This document shows positions 1 through 9,770 of a stretch of 64,000 bases of DNA, in pieces. The translations under genes were made by a program, and so were the position numbers. The DNA lies in the NCBI RefSeq assembly GCF_041725775.1, contig NZ_JBEUEL010000003.1, positions 1 through 64,000 of the forward strand, in the 5' to 3' direction. Positions within the stretch are counted from its first letter, which is position 1. Each line of letters opens with the position of its first letter. This DNA is from Pueribacillus sp041725775. Lineage in GTDB: Bacteria > Bacillota > Bacilli > Bacillales > UBA6769. The notes below the pieces were generated by a model, which was not told the origin of the DNA, did no database searches, and saw only the letters and a program-made list of their open reading frames with translations.

Positions 1-839
1 GCTTCATGTAAACTTGAGAACGTGTGTAGTGAAGAAAAAGCTTTTCGTCTAATAAACTCAACACTTCGCTCTACATGTCCTTTCTCATTACCTTTTCCTG
101 GATTGCATAAGCGGATATGAAATCCGTAGTAGTTTGATAGATGCTTCATACTGTCTGTAATTTTCCGCTCTGTCCCGATGAATCTTTTAACAACCGTGCG
201 CATATTATCGTACGTGAAGACGGATGGAATGAACCCTATCTCGTCAACAAACTTTGAATGCACATCTAAAACACAAACTTTTGATTCAGATTGATACAGC
301 TTAGCGAAACGGTAGTTACTGTAAGCTAGTGTAAAGACAGCTAAGGAATAACTTTTTAGTTTTCCGTCAATCTCTAGCTTGACTTCACCCCAATCAAACT
401 CAACTTCATGCCCCGGTTCTGAGTGTCTTCGAATAAAGACTTCTTTTGATTTTGCAGTTTCTTCATTCACAAAATTGCGTACCGTTGTATAGCTGATCAA
501 ATGCCCGTCATTAAGCAGCTCCTCATGCATGTCTATCATTTTCATTTGTTGCTTTCCCATGTAGTGCTTTCTTTTCCACTCATTGTCCCTTATGTATCCA
601 CGTAGTTTCGTTTTGATTTCATCGGTTAAGACTCGTTTTCTGCCTCGTCTTTTTTTGTAAGTGGGTGGCTTTAAAATCTCTTCTGTAAGCGGAAGGTTAC
701 GCACATCCTTCTCTTTACTGTTCTCAAATTCTTGAATATATTTCGCTACTGTATTCCGTGATTTTTTCATCTTCTTGGCAATCTTTCTTTTACTCATCCC
801 TTCTAAATGTAATTGGATAATTGTTTGTTTTTCTGTCAA
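1..839 (-). CDS. istA: IS21-family transposase IstA, N-terminal part
   Basis: The translation starts at TTG 839 behind a good AGGAG site (7-9 bases upstream) and stays open to the window edge, so at least 279 codons are present. It opens with a helix-turn-helix (residues about 5-45, KRKIAKKMKKSRNTV), then a basic linker rich in KKRRGRKR, then the DDE-type integrase core (EFDWGEVKLEI, VFTYDNM, GNEKGHVERSVEF). These are typical IstA features: DNA cleavage and strand transfer in concert with the ATPase IstB. The reading frame shows no lesion within the window, so the element may be active. Confidence 0.8.
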   Translation of the reverse strand, partial: MTEKQTIIQLHLEGMSKRKIAKKMKKSRNTVAKYIQEFENSKEKDVRNLPLTEEILKPPTYKKRRGRKRVLTDEIKTKLRGYIRDNEWKRKHYMGKQQMKMIDMHEELLNDGHLISYTTVRNFVNEETAKSKEVFIRRHSEPGHEVEFDWGEVKLEIDGKLKSYSLAVFTLAYSNYRFAKLYQSESKVCVLDVHSKFVDEIGFIPSVFTYDNMRTVVKRFIGTERKITDSMKHLSNYYGFHIRLCNPGKGNEKGHVERSVEFIRRKAFSSLHTFSSLHE

Positions 840-943
840 CGTAATCACTCCTAAGATATCCCCCTAACTAGAATCGTTAGGGTTATTTTCTATCAAGAGT
901 GGATCAGTTTTCAATTGTCATGGTGGATCACTTTTAAGTTACC
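1..943 (-). mobile_element. IS21-family insertion sequence, partial (left part outside window)
   Basis: The element is recognised by an IstA-type transposase reading out of the window on the minus strand and by its terminal DNA at about 899-943. That end carries two copies of a GTGGATCA-(G/C)-TTTT repeat (899-911 and 923-935), the multiple end-repeats expected of IS21 elements. The helper gene istB would lie beyond position 1. The outer end is placed near the TGGTAACTT (minus-strand reading) at 935-943. The exact boundary and target duplication cannot be fixed from one end. It borders the McrBC-like restriction module. Confidence 0.75.
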
Positions 944-1272
944 ATATACACCGAAACGGTTCACAAGCAACCTGAGATTGCACAAGCATCCTAAACAACG
1001 TAATGGAGGCTTTACATGGAGAGGCGGGCATGATAGCCTCGTTTGGCGGTGCCGATGCTGTGACATCTGGCTTCTCGGCAGGTGAATCTTGCCTGTAGAG
1101 GCTCCATGTCTTGCCTTTATGGATCGTCCCACTCCCACATTCAGAGCGAAAGGAGAGAAAACACATAACTTAAATTTTTTCTCTTTGTGTTTTGACAAAG
1201 GGGGCATTACAATGAGTCCAAGATGGTATAATTGTTTCAATACTATTTATGCAGAACTATGGAGTGTTTTAG
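944..1272. other. unassigned spacer between IS21 end and restriction module
   Basis: These 329 bases hold only short open frames on both strands with no convincing ribosome site. I recognise no protein family in any frame. The GC content of 960-1140 is visibly higher than that of the AT-rich gene that follows, so this may be a relic of another mobile element. A promoter for the restriction genes should lie in 1140-1260, but no clear -35/-10 pair was found. Confidence 0.3.
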
Positions 1273-3813
1273 ATGATAATAGATCTTTTACTCGAATATG
1301 GACGCCAAATCAAACAAGTAGAAACACTTGGCAATGTGATGCCTAATAAAATTACTAAAGTAAATGATAATGGATTTTATGTTGAAACAAATAGTTCCAG
1401 AGGAAAGTATAAAACTGGTAAGTATGAGAGTCCATATGTTCTCGTTAAAAAAGAATGGATAGTAGAAGCTTGGGAAATACTTTGCAATAAAAGACAATGT
1501 ACATATGAAGATTTTAAGCACATTGGACGAAGACAATCATTTATTATGGCTTTTTTTGTAACACTACCATTTATTGAGGAAGTTAAATATAAAGGTAAAG
1601 TTTTTATCCAGTTTAAAAAATACCAGACGGATGATTTACCTTCAGAACGATATCAAAATGTGATAGAATTTTTGAATGACATCGTAAATGGAAAATATGA
1701 TCCGGATAGGCTTAGTCAACAAATCCAGGATGATAAGATATATCGATTAAAGTCTCGAACAAGACTCGATTTAAGAATATTAGGATTTCTTAATGAGGAT
1801 TATCAAAAAAATCATATGATACTTCAAGAGTATTCGACATCTCCTGATAAAACAAAATATTTGAGAGAACTTATGTTGAAATCTCCTTATCTATCAATGG
1901 TGTTTGAGTTGCTTAAATATTTAAAAGCTTATTCTTTGTCTGAAAAACGCCAACTATTGATAGAGGTAGGACGAACTGTAGTTTACAATTCGCGCGGGGA
2001 TAATCTTATGGTTGAATCAGTTGCAAGTGAGAGAACTCGTAATCTTCTCACATGGTTTAAGAACGTGGGTTTAATCGATGAAAAAGGAGATCCTATTGAA
2101 TTGGGACAAATACGTGATTTATTTATCAAAATTATGAATACATATCTCGACGCCAAAAGGGATCCCTTCTCTGGCCATCCAATCGGTTCAGTACTTAGGA
2201 GAGATCTCCCGGATGAATTAAACAAACTGTCTTTTATTCAGCAAGAACGATATTTGGTTAGAGGTTCCGTTGGAATGGGAAATTGGGCATTTGTGCCTTG
2301 GTTGGCAATTATGGATAACAAAGTTACGACCACTACCCAAGAGGGTTATTATATTGTGTATCTTTTTAGTGAAGACATGAAAAGGTTATACCTCACACTT
2401 GCTCAAGGCGTAACAGAATCTTCTAGGGATCAAATGGCAAAAAGAAAAAATAAAATACGAAATGTGATTCAAACTGATCCAAAAGTAAAGAAGGATAATG
2501 ATATTCAACTTGGTGATAGTCAAAAAGCAAAACAATATGAGTTCTCGACAGCCTTATATATAAAATATGAGTTAGATGATTTTCCTTCTGACCAAGAATT
2601 GATAAATGATTTAGAAAAAATGATCGGATACTATCAAACTTTTTATAATTATGATTCTCAAGGTACTGAAGAACATAGCGAGGTAAAAGAGAATCAGCCA
2701 ATCTTTGCATCAAGTGAAGAATTAATTGATCACATTCACACTTACATTTCAGGAAAAGGCTTTTTCTATTCAAAAGAAAATATTATGAACTTGTATCTTT
2801 CATTAAAAACAAAGCCTTTCGTTATTTTATCAGGCATATCTGGAACTGGGAAAACACAAATTGTGAGGAACTTTGCTGAAAGTTTAGGTGCCACTGTTGA
2901 TAATGGTCGACTCATGATGATTCCAGTCCGTCCAGACTGGAGTGATGGGTCGGATTTATTAGGTTATACCGATTTGAAAGGGAAATTTAATCCAGGTCCT
3001 TTAACGATTTTGTTACAAGAAGCTTCTAAACAAGAAAATCGGGACAAGCCATATTTTATATTGTTAGACGAAATGAATTTAGCAAGAGTGGAGTATTATT
3101 TCAGTGATTTATTAAGCATCATGGAAAGTCGTGAATGGAAAGGCGATCAAATTGTCACGGATTCCATTCGATTAGACAATGAAAGTGGGAAAAGTGTTAG
3201 TATTCCAGATAACGTGTATATGATCGGCACTGTGAATATGGATGAAACGACACATCCGTTTAGTCAAAAGGTTCTTGATCGAGCGAACGCCATTGAGTTT
3301 AACGATGTAAAGCTAGATGATTTTTCATTTTTTGATGATGAAACTGCGTTACCAGAACCTGTCGAGGTTTCAAACGTTTTGTTACGAGGGCAATATATTC
3401 GATTGCAAGAAGCTTATAGTCAAGAAAAAGACTTCATTCATAAAGTGACCGAAAAGCTTGTAGAAATTAATTCAATTTTAAGTGAAATGAATGCGTCATT
3501 TGGTTATCGAATTCGTGATGAAATTTGTTTTTATATGATTCATAACAAAAACGCTCAGTTATTAGACGAGGATGAAGCATTTGATTTTCAAATACATCAA
3601 AAGATATTACCTAGACTGACGGGCAGTAATGAGCAAACGTATCGTGTGCTTAAAAACCTTTACCAATTCTGCACGAATCGCATTGTTGAAGACGATCAAA
3701 TCGATACATTAAAAGAAGATTTGGAGCATGTGACATATCCTAAATCAGCTTCAAAGTTGGCTGATATGATTAGGAGGCAGTTTGAAGATGGCTTTACCTC
3801 CTTCTGGTTCTGA
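1273..3813 (+). CDS. McrB-like AAA+ GTPase/ATPase of a type IV restriction system (DUF3578 N-domain)
   Basis: An 846-aa motor subunit of a modification-dependent restriction system. Residues about 325-440 match the MrcB N-terminal domain (DUF3578; VGMGNWAFVPWLAIMD followed by YYIVYLFSEDMKRLY). The C-terminal half is an McrB-type AAA+ module: Walker A GISGTGKT near residue 520, Walker B ILLDEMNLARVEYYFSD near 597 and the McrB signature GTVNMDETTH near 653. The N-terminal 300 residues are unassigned and may read the DNA modification. The start ATG has GGAG 8 bases upstream. It overlaps the nuclease gene by 26 bases, indicating translational coupling. No methyltransferase is nearby, as expected for type IV. 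Family assignment is strong; the recognised modification is unknown. Confidence 0.88.
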   Translation: MIIDLLLEYGRQIKQVETLGNVMPNKITKVNDNGFYVETNSSRGKYKTGKYESPYVLVKKEWIVEAWEILCNKRQCTYEDFKHIGRRQSFIMAFFVTLPFIEEVKYKGKVFIQFKKYQTDDLPSERYQNVIEFLNDIVNGKYDPDRLSQQIQDDKIYRLKSRTRLDLRILGFLNEDYQKNHMILQEYSTSPDKTKYLRELMLKSPYLSMVFELLKYLKAYSLSEKRQLLIEVGRTVVYNSRGDNLMVESVASERTRNLLTWFKNVGLIDEKGDPIELGQIRDLFIKIMNTYLDAKRDPFSGHPIGSVLRRDLPDELNKLSFIQQERYLVRGSVGMGNWAFVPWLAIMDNKVTTTTQEGYYIVYLFSEDMKRLYLTLAQGVTESSRDQMAKRKNKIRNVIQTDPKVKKDNDIQLGDSQKAKQYEFSTALYIKYELDDFPSDQELINDLEKMIGYYQTFYNYDSQGTEEHSEVKENQPIFASSEELIDHIHTYISGKGFFYSKENIMNLYLSLKTKPFVILSGISGTGKTQIVRNFAESLGATVDNGRLMMIPVRPDWSDGSDLLGYTDLKGKFNPGPLTILLQEASKQENRDKPYFILLDEMNLARVEYYFSDLLSIMESREWKGDQIVTDSIRLDNESGKSVSIPDNVYMIGTVNMDETTHPFSQKVLDRANAIEFNDVKLDDFSFFDDETALPEPVEVSNVLLRGQYIRLQEAYSQEKDFIHKVTEKLVEINSILSEMNASFGYRIRDEICFYMIHNKNAQLLDEDEAFDFQIHQKILPRLTGSNEQTYRVLKNLYQFCTNRIVEDDQIDTLKEDLEHVTYPKSASKLADMIRRQFEDGFTSFWF

Positions 3814-6313
3814 TGAATCCGTGACTCAACTCGTCGTTATTGAGACATCTGAACTCTCGCTCTACATTAAAGGAAAGCCATATCAGGAAAAGTTTGAGAG
3901 CTTAAAACGATACAAACCGATGGCTGATGGCTTCATTGAAACGATGCAATTTTCCTGTAAAGGTGTGGGCTTAGAGTCTGTTGAAATATTTGATGTAAGC
4001 GAAGGACGATTAATTGAAAAAGGGGAGCATCCGCCCATCTTTTTTGAAAACGGTGTGTATCAACTTGTTGTCGAATCGAAACGTGGGAAAACATTAATTT
4101 TTGACCATGAGCACCCCGGTTTACGTAAAGCAATAGGACCAGTTGGTAAAGATGGTCGCATACTTATTGGCAATTTAATCTTTACAAATGAAGTTGGACT
4201 GACAACTTTTCAGATAAAAGAAAACCGACGTATTTTACTTGAAGTGACGTTGGAAATTTATCCGACGAAACTTGATTATAAAGAGGATTACCAACAGTTG
4301 TTAAAAGAAGTGAATGATGAGATCTATAATTTGGCGTTTGACTTCCTGAGAAAAACGTTCTTAGGTTCTTCACCAGTGTATTCAGGAAAGCCATCTCTCA
4401 CGGAATTTTACCGTCTTTTGCAACATTTTTATAAGCAGTTTCTACAAGCGATTGAACGCATCGAACAACAACCACATCATCAATTGGTTACTCAATATCG
4501 TTATGTTCGTGGCGATCAAATGAAACGGATCGATGGAACAATTCGGCGAAGATTACAAAGAAGAGCGAGTCTTTTTGAAGATGTTCAAAGTGGTCTTTCA
4601 ATTCATGGACGCGAAGTATTGCCACGTAAAGGTTGGACATTTAAGCAAGACCTATCCTTTGATACGTTAGAAAATCGATTTGTGAAGTGGATGATGGAAA
4701 GGTTAATTCATAAGATTGCACATCTTTACGATAAACTTACAGAAAAACATGGATTTTATGATAAAAAAGTAGATGAAGACTTATTGGTGCAAGTTTCAGC
4801 AATGAGACAGCAATTACTTCATAAAATAAGACAGCCGTTCTGGCAAGATATTGGGAAACTTGATCGCACGGTGATGAGTCTTGTTTTACAAATGAAGCCA
4901 GGATACAAAGAAGCTTTTCGCATTTACCTTATTGTCTCAAGAGGGTTAACACTTCAAGGTCAACTAATGAAAATGTCAGTAAAAGATATTGCGACCCTTT
5001 ATGAATATTGGACATTCCTTAAGATGGGGCAGATTCTTGCAAAGAAATATGAGACGGTTTCTCAAAATATCGTAAAAGTGAAGCGGGACGGATTATTTGT
5101 TGATTTAGATCAAACGAAATCAGCAAAACGTGTGTTTAGACACCCGTTAACTCACGAGAAAATTATCTTGAATTTTCAAGCAAGAGGGAAAGGTTTGCCC
5201 ACCGTGCCTCAAAAACCAGACATTTTGATAAGTATTGATAAAAAGGATCAAGCATTTCCGTATAATTATGTGTTCGATGCGAAATACCGAATTGATTTTG
5301 CTGCACCAGGTAGTTATTATGAATACCAATATGAGGAGCCAGGACCATTAGAAGAAGATATTAACACGATGCATAGATATCGGGATGCGTTAGTTGTTCA
5401 ACAAGAAGGTCCTTATGAAAGACATGCTTTTGGCGCGTATGTGCTTTTTCCTTGGAATGATGAGTTTGGGTACCAATCCCATCATTTTTATAAAAGCATT
5501 GATCAAGTGAACATAGGTGGCTTACCGTTTTTACCGAGTGCCACTTCTCTTGTCGAACAATTTGTAGAAAGATTAATTAATGCAAGTCCAGAAGAAATAC
5601 ACCAAGAGGGTATTTTACCACGTGGAACTTTAGAATATTGGCAATCATCGTTAGAAGAAAAAGTTATCGTTGGAAATGTGAATGGCTTAGACAGATATCA
5701 TGCACATATGCGTTATCGTTTTTATCATATTCCTGTTCGTCGACTAAAAGGAAATTGGCATGAAGCACGTTATATTGCGCTTTATGTCCCGCAAAAAGTA
5801 TCGTCAAAAGCTGAAGTGCGAAACGGGATTACGTACTTTGGAAAAATTGTTAGTACAGATATAGTGAAACGATCAGATATCAAGGAGATTCCATCAATAA
5901 ACGAAGAAAGGTACGTTCAATTCCATGTTGATGGTTGGCGCAGATTAGATCATACGATTGGTCCTGTAGGTTATGGAATCATATCATACACATTTACAAC
6001 GCTTCAAATGTTAAAGCGAGCCCGTGAACTTCCGGAACTTTTCGTAAAGTCAGAAGAAGAACTAGCATTATGGCGTATGTTGCGTAGATTGCATCAAAAG
6101 GTAAACATTGATTTAGATAGTCGATCCCTTGATCTTGCAAATCGGATTAAGGCTTATTCGATTCAGGGGTTTAGATTTTTCATTCGTGAAAAAGAGCGGA
6201 CCATAGAAATATCAAGACGTGGAAGCATTATTAAAATCTACTCCTTAGATTTATTAAGGAATAGCCCATCGACTGTTTTTCGAGAAATTGCTGAGATGTT
6301 ACGAGAAAAGTAA
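3788..6313 (+). CDS. DUF2357 / McrC-like PD-(D/E)XK nuclease of the type IV restriction system
   Basis: An 841-aa partner of the upstream McrB-like protein. The N-terminal half resembles DUF2357. A PD-(D/E)XK nuclease core is visible as KPDILISI (about residue 476) followed by YVFDAKYRI (about 495), giving the catalytic D...DAK arrangement. McrC-type subunits bind the AAA+ ring and cut DNA once it is assembled on modified sites. At more than 800 residues it is far longer than E. coli McrC (about 350), as in other DUF2357 pairs. ATG 3788 was chosen because AGGAGG at 3772-3777 lies 10 bases upstream; TTG 3782 is the alternative. A terminator follows at once. Function is inferred from family and gene pairing. 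Confidence 0.82.
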   Translation: MALPPSGSDESVTQLVVIETSELSLYIKGKPYQEKFESLKRYKPMADGFIETMQFSCKGVGLESVEIFDVSEGRLIEKGEHPPIFFENGVYQLVVESKRGKTLIFDHEHPGLRKAIGPVGKDGRILIGNLIFTNEVGLTTFQIKENRRILLEVTLEIYPTKLDYKEDYQQLLKEVNDEIYNLAFDFLRKTFLGSSPVYSGKPSLTEFYRLLQHFYKQFLQAIERIEQQPHHQLVTQYRYVRGDQMKRIDGTIRRRLQRRASLFEDVQSGLSIHGREVLPRKGWTFKQDLSFDTLENRFVKWMMERLIHKIAHLYDKLTEKHGFYDKKVDEDLLVQVSAMRQQLLHKIRQPFWQDIGKLDRTVMSLVLQMKPGYKEAFRIYLIVSRGLTLQGQLMKMSVKDIATLYEYWTFLKMGQILAKKYETVSQNIVKVKRDGLFVDLDQTKSAKRVFRHPLTHEKIILNFQARGKGLPTVPQKPDILISIDKKDQAFPYNYVFDAKYRIDFAAPGSYYEYQYEEPGPLEEDINTMHRYRDALVVQQEGPYERHAFGAYVLFPWNDEFGYQSHHFYKSIDQVNIGGLPFLPSATSLVEQFVERLINASPEEIHQEGILPRGTLEYWQSSLEEKVIVGNVNGLDRYHAHMRYRFYHIPVRRLKGNWHEARYIALYVPQKVSSKAEVRNGITYFGKIVSTDIVKRSDIKEIPSINEERYVQFHVDGWRRLDHTIGPVGYGIISYTFTTLQMLKRARELPELFVKSEEELALWRMLRRLHQKVNIDLDSRSLDLANRIKAYSIQGFRFFIREKERTIEISRRGSIIKIYSLDLLRNSPSTVFREIAEMLREK

Positions 6314-6347
6314 AGTTCATGTTTTGAAATATTTTATTTAGATATTC

Positions 6348-6380
6348 ACTACTCTTTTAAAAAGAGTGGTGTATTTTTTT
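6348..6380 (+). terminator. Rho-independent terminator of the McrBC-like pair
   Basis: An 11-bp stem (6348-6358 with 6361-6371, one G-T wobble) is followed directly by a T-rich tail (TATTTTTTT). It lies 35 bases after the nuclease stop codon. Confidence 0.8.
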
Positions 6381-6484
6381 AATTTTCTATCACGGTTTTG
6401 TATATAAATCTATGCTAAAATAATCAGTCCATAAGTTTTTCCAACTCTACTTGTTTTTAAGTCCCTTTTAACTTCTAAAAGTAG

Positions 6485-6490
6485 TATAAT
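6485..6490 (+). promoter_or_regulatory. possible -10 box of the mqo promoter
   Basis: A TATAAT hexamer lies 130 bases before mqo in otherwise featureless DNA (6381-6611). No good -35 is visible at the matching distance, so this is a weak call. The long leader could hold regulation, but no known riboswitch pattern was recognised. Confidence 0.3.
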
Positions 6491-6620
6491 AGTAGCGGGT
6501 ATAAATCTAGTATTATCATTGATTCGGAGAAGATGTGTTTGGTGTCGTTTTGTTTAACTAGGTGCTTAAGCAGAGCATCTGTATTCATTCTGCAAATCAT
6601 AATTATATAAGGTGGTTAAA

Positions 6621-8141
6621 ATGGGCGGCGAACAAACTGAAACAGACGTTATTTTAATTGGTGCTGGGATCATGAGTGCGACGTTGGGGACTCTTTTTAA
6701 AGAGTTGGTGCCTGACTGGAACATTACCGTACTTGAGAAGCTATCAGAAGCTGGAGAGGAAAGCTCGAATGAATGGAATAATGCGGGAACAGGGCATGCT
6801 GCATTATGCGAGCTCAATTATACTGACGAGAAACCAGATGGCTCTATCGATATTAGCAAAGCGATTAAAATTAATGAACAGTTTCAGGTCTCATTGCAAT
6901 TTTGGTCTTATCTCATCAAGAACAAGATGATCCATAATCCACAGGACTTTATTCGGCCATTGCCTCATATGAGTCTAGTACAAGGAGAGGAAAATGTAAC
7001 GTTTTTAAAAAATCGCTTTGAAGCGATGTCAAACAATCCTCTTTTTGAAGGTATGCAATTTTCTGATGACCCGGAAAAACTAATGGAATGGATTCCGCTT
7101 ATTATGCAAGGTCGTACCTCGAATGAACCGATAGCAGCAACTAAAATTGATGCGGGTACGGATGTTAACTTTGGTGCGTTAACGCGTATGTTGTTTGAGC
7201 ATTTGAAAACGAAAAATATTAATATTCACTACAACCATCGAGTCGATGATCTTAAACGGGCTAGCGATGGTTCGTGGCGAGTGAAAGCGAAAAATCTCAA
7301 GAGTGGTCGTGTTAAATACCATAAAGCGAAATTTGTTTTTATCGGTGGCGGGGGAGGTAGCCTTCCTTTGCTGCAAAAATCTGGTATTCCTGAAGGTAAA
7401 CAGATTGGAGGATTCCCAGTTAGTGGAATCTTTTTGGTGTGTAAAAATCCGGAGGTTGCTGCGCAGCATCATGCAAAAGTGTATGGTAAAGCGAAGGTCG
7501 GTGCGCCACCAATGTCTGTCCCACATCTTGATACACGATATATCGACAATAAAAAAACGTTGTTGTTTGGACCATTTGCTGGCTTTTCACCAAAGTTCTT
7601 AAAAACAGGTTCAAATTTAGACTTAGTCACTTCAGTTAAACCGAATAATGTGTTAACGATGTTGGCAGCGGGCGCAAAAGAGTTATCATTGACGAAGTAC
7701 TTAATCCAGCAATTGATGTTAACGAAGGAACAGCGAATGGACGAGTTGCGTGAGTTTATTCCGAATGCGAAAAGTGAGGATTGGGAGATTGTCGTTGCGG
7801 GTCAGCGAGTGCAAGTGATTAAAGATACAGAGGAAGGCGGTAAAGGAACGCTTCAGTTTGGTACGGAAGTGATTACTTCCGCCGATGGCTCAATCGCTGC
7901 ATTGCTAGGTGCTTCACCTGGCGCTTCTACTGCCGTACACGTTATGCTCGAAGTTATTAAAAAATGCTTTCCGCAACATTTAAAAACGTGGGAACTGAAA
8001 ATTAAAGAAATGGTGCCGTCTTACGGCCAGTCACTCATGGAAAACCCGGAGTTACTTCACGATATTCAGACGCTAACCGCGCAGACGCTTGGCTTAAAGG
8101 ATGATACAGAACGAAAATCTCAAATTTTACAGGAAGCGTAA
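6621..8141 (+). CDS. mqo: malate:quinone oxidoreductase
   Basis: A 506-aa peripheral membrane flavoenzyme that oxidises malate to oxaloacetate and passes electrons to the quinone pool, an alternative to soluble malate dehydrogenase in the TCA cycle. The N-terminus has the FAD dinucleotide-binding motif (VILIGAGIMSATLG) followed by the Mqo-typical EKL...SSNEWNNAGTGHAALCELNYT stretch, and FVFIGGGGGSLPLLQKSGIPE lies mid-protein. Length fits the family (about 500). ATG 6621 is preferred over GTG 6612 because AAGGTGG ends 5 bases before it. The gene is intact and monocistronic; its terminator begins inside the last codons. Confidence 0.95.
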   Translation: MGGEQTETDVILIGAGIMSATLGTLFKELVPDWNITVLEKLSEAGEESSNEWNNAGTGHAALCELNYTDEKPDGSIDISKAIKINEQFQVSLQFWSYLIKNKMIHNPQDFIRPLPHMSLVQGEENVTFLKNRFEAMSNNPLFEGMQFSDDPEKLMEWIPLIMQGRTSNEPIAATKIDAGTDVNFGALTRMLFEHLKTKNINIHYNHRVDDLKRASDGSWRVKAKNLKSGRVKYHKAKFVFIGGGGGSLPLLQKSGIPEGKQIGGFPVSGIFLVCKNPEVAAQHHAKVYGKAKVGAPPMSVPHLDTRYIDNKKTLLFGPFAGFSPKFLKTGSNLDLVTSVKPNNVLTMLAAGAKELSLTKYLIQQLMLTKEQRMDELREFIPNAKSEDWEIVVAGQRVQVIKDTEEGGKGTLQFGTEVITSADGSIAALLGASPGASTAVHVMLEVIKKCFPQHLKTWELKIKEMVPSYGQSLMENPELLHDIQTLTAQTLGLKDDTERKSQILQEA

Positions 8142-8175
8142 ATTTGCCAAAACGGCAAGTTTACGCTTCTTTTGG
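8134..8175 (+). terminator. mqo terminator overlapping the stop codon
   Basis: A 15-bp inverted repeat (8134-8148 with 8154-8168, one mismatch), loop AAAAC, is followed by CTTTTGG. The left arm contains the mqo TAA. The group II intron starts about 15 bases downstream, the typical target geometry of class C introns. Confidence 0.75.
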
Positions 8176-8700
8176 TGTGATCGGAAAGGGTGTAGTCTAT
8201 AGGGTGCTAGTCGCGAGCCACGAAGGCAGAAGTAGTGGTTAGTTAATTCGCGGTGACGCGGAATCTGAAGGAAGCGAGCGGCAAACTTCCGGTCCGAGGA
8301 ACATGAACATCATATGAAGCTAGGTATCACTGGACGAGTTTGCCAAACAAAACAAAGTCCTTTCTGCCAAAGGTGATACAGAGTAAATGAAGCGGATAGA
8401 TGGAAGGAAAGATTACATCCTTACCTTGAGAGGTCCGATGGATACGTGAAGTCCCTTTCATAACCTGCTTAGAGATATGCAGCTGAACCATCAGGAGTCA
8501 GCAGACGTCATAGTACGAATCGGTCTAGAATGATTCGGAAGGACGGAACAATGAAGAGAGAATAGCCCTTTGCATTCAGTCGGTCATGATGAACACAGAA
8601 AACATGAGTACCTCACTTGAGGGAGGAGACGGTGAATTCCGTTGGGGAACCGTTTGGAGGGTGGAGTGACCGCTGGCGCTATTCACGGAAGGACAGAATA

Positions 8701-9770
8701 ACGATGCTTTTGAATCAAATTCTATCACGACAGAAGATACTTCTCGCACTCAAACGAGTGGAACAGGATAGAGGGAGCCATGGTGTAGATATGATGCCCG
8801 TACAAAACCTACGTCAGCACATTCTCGAAAACTGTTCATCCATAAGAGAAGCTATTCTTAAGGGTACCTATGAACCCATGCCCGTCCGTAGAGTCGAGAT
8901 CCCGAAACCTGACGGCGGCATTCGGCTACTCGGCATCCCAACCGTGACAGATCGTTTTGATTCAACAAGCCATGGCCCAAGTACTATCGCAGAGATATGA
9001 CCCAACCTTTTCTGAACACAGTTATGGCTTCCGCCCTAATCAGAGTGCCCATGCTACAGTAAGAAAAAGAATATATCTAGGATGGGTACAGATGGGTAAT
9101 AGACATGGACTTAGAAAAATTCTTTGATAAGGTGTATTTCGCAAATGAAAATTGAACCATCTTAATTTGATGCTGTTCACCAGTTTAGATGGTAATTATT
9201 TGAATCTGCACAGGCTTGACACGTAGCCTCTATGGGTAGACTTATTTGCGAAAGCGTGGTTAGCACCCCACCAAACGCTCAAGGATATCATACCCACCTC
9301 TCTATATAAAGCCAATGGAGTTTAGAAAAGTTTAAAAATAACTGGTTTAGGGCGAGCATTTTTTAATTATCATCACATCATCTGGTTCAATTTTCTATTA
9401 ACATTTACAAGATGTCATATTCGAATGGAATATCGACTGAAGAAGCTGAACCAATACTTAATCGGCTGGTGTGGTTATTTTGCAATGCAATAGAGGACAC
9501 TGCATCCACCTTTGAAAACCTAGATGGTTGGATACGTCGGAGACTTCTCGCATGTGCTTATGGAAAGCTTGGAAAAAGCCAAAGGCAAAGATACATAACT
9601 TAGTGAAACTGGGAGTATCTCACTGGCAAGCCTATGAGTGGAGAAACAGTCGAAAAGGCTATTGGCGAAGCGCAAATAGTTCGATACTATATCGAACTCT
9701 TGACATCTCCTATTGGAGAAGCTGAGGGCTCAGAAGTCTACATGACCGTTATGAATTCTTGCGTTACCAA
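8701..9770 (+). pseudogene. ltrA: group II intron reverse transcriptase/maturase, broken and missing its catalytic core
   Basis: The N-terminal RT domain reads well from about 8704 (MLLNQILSRQKILLALKRV, then RVEIPKPDGGIRLLGIPTVTDR). A +1 frameshift follows near 8955; the next frame continues QQAMAQVLSQRYDPTFSEHSYGFRPN. Another lesion lies near 9075, and the frame ends at LEKFFDKV (about 9133). The palm domain with YADD is absent, replaced by the foreign 9146-9395 segment. The C-terminal maturase tail resumes near 9408 (TASTFENLDGWIRRRLLACA), again with shifts, and runs to about 9770. At least three frameshifts plus the core deletion make it a certain pseudogene. Confidence 0.85.
9146..9396. 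mobile_element. about 250-bp IS relic or MITE bounded by 13-bp perfect inverted repeats, inside the intron
   Basis: GAAAATTGAACCA at 9147-9159 is exactly inverted at 9383-9395. The DNA between has no open frame above about 30 codons and no similarity to the intron. It replaces the central RT coding region, so insertion was accompanied or followed by a deletion of roughly 200 codons of host sequence. The end sequence resembles ends of IS21-type elements in Bacillaceae (recall, not searched). No target-site duplication is obvious. Confidence 0.6.

Noticed and set aside
911..1240. Overlapping open frames of 75-109 codons on the minus strand and 85 on the plus strand next to the IS21 end
   Set aside because: They shadow each other, one runs over the IS end repeats, and none has a ribosome site or a recognised family.
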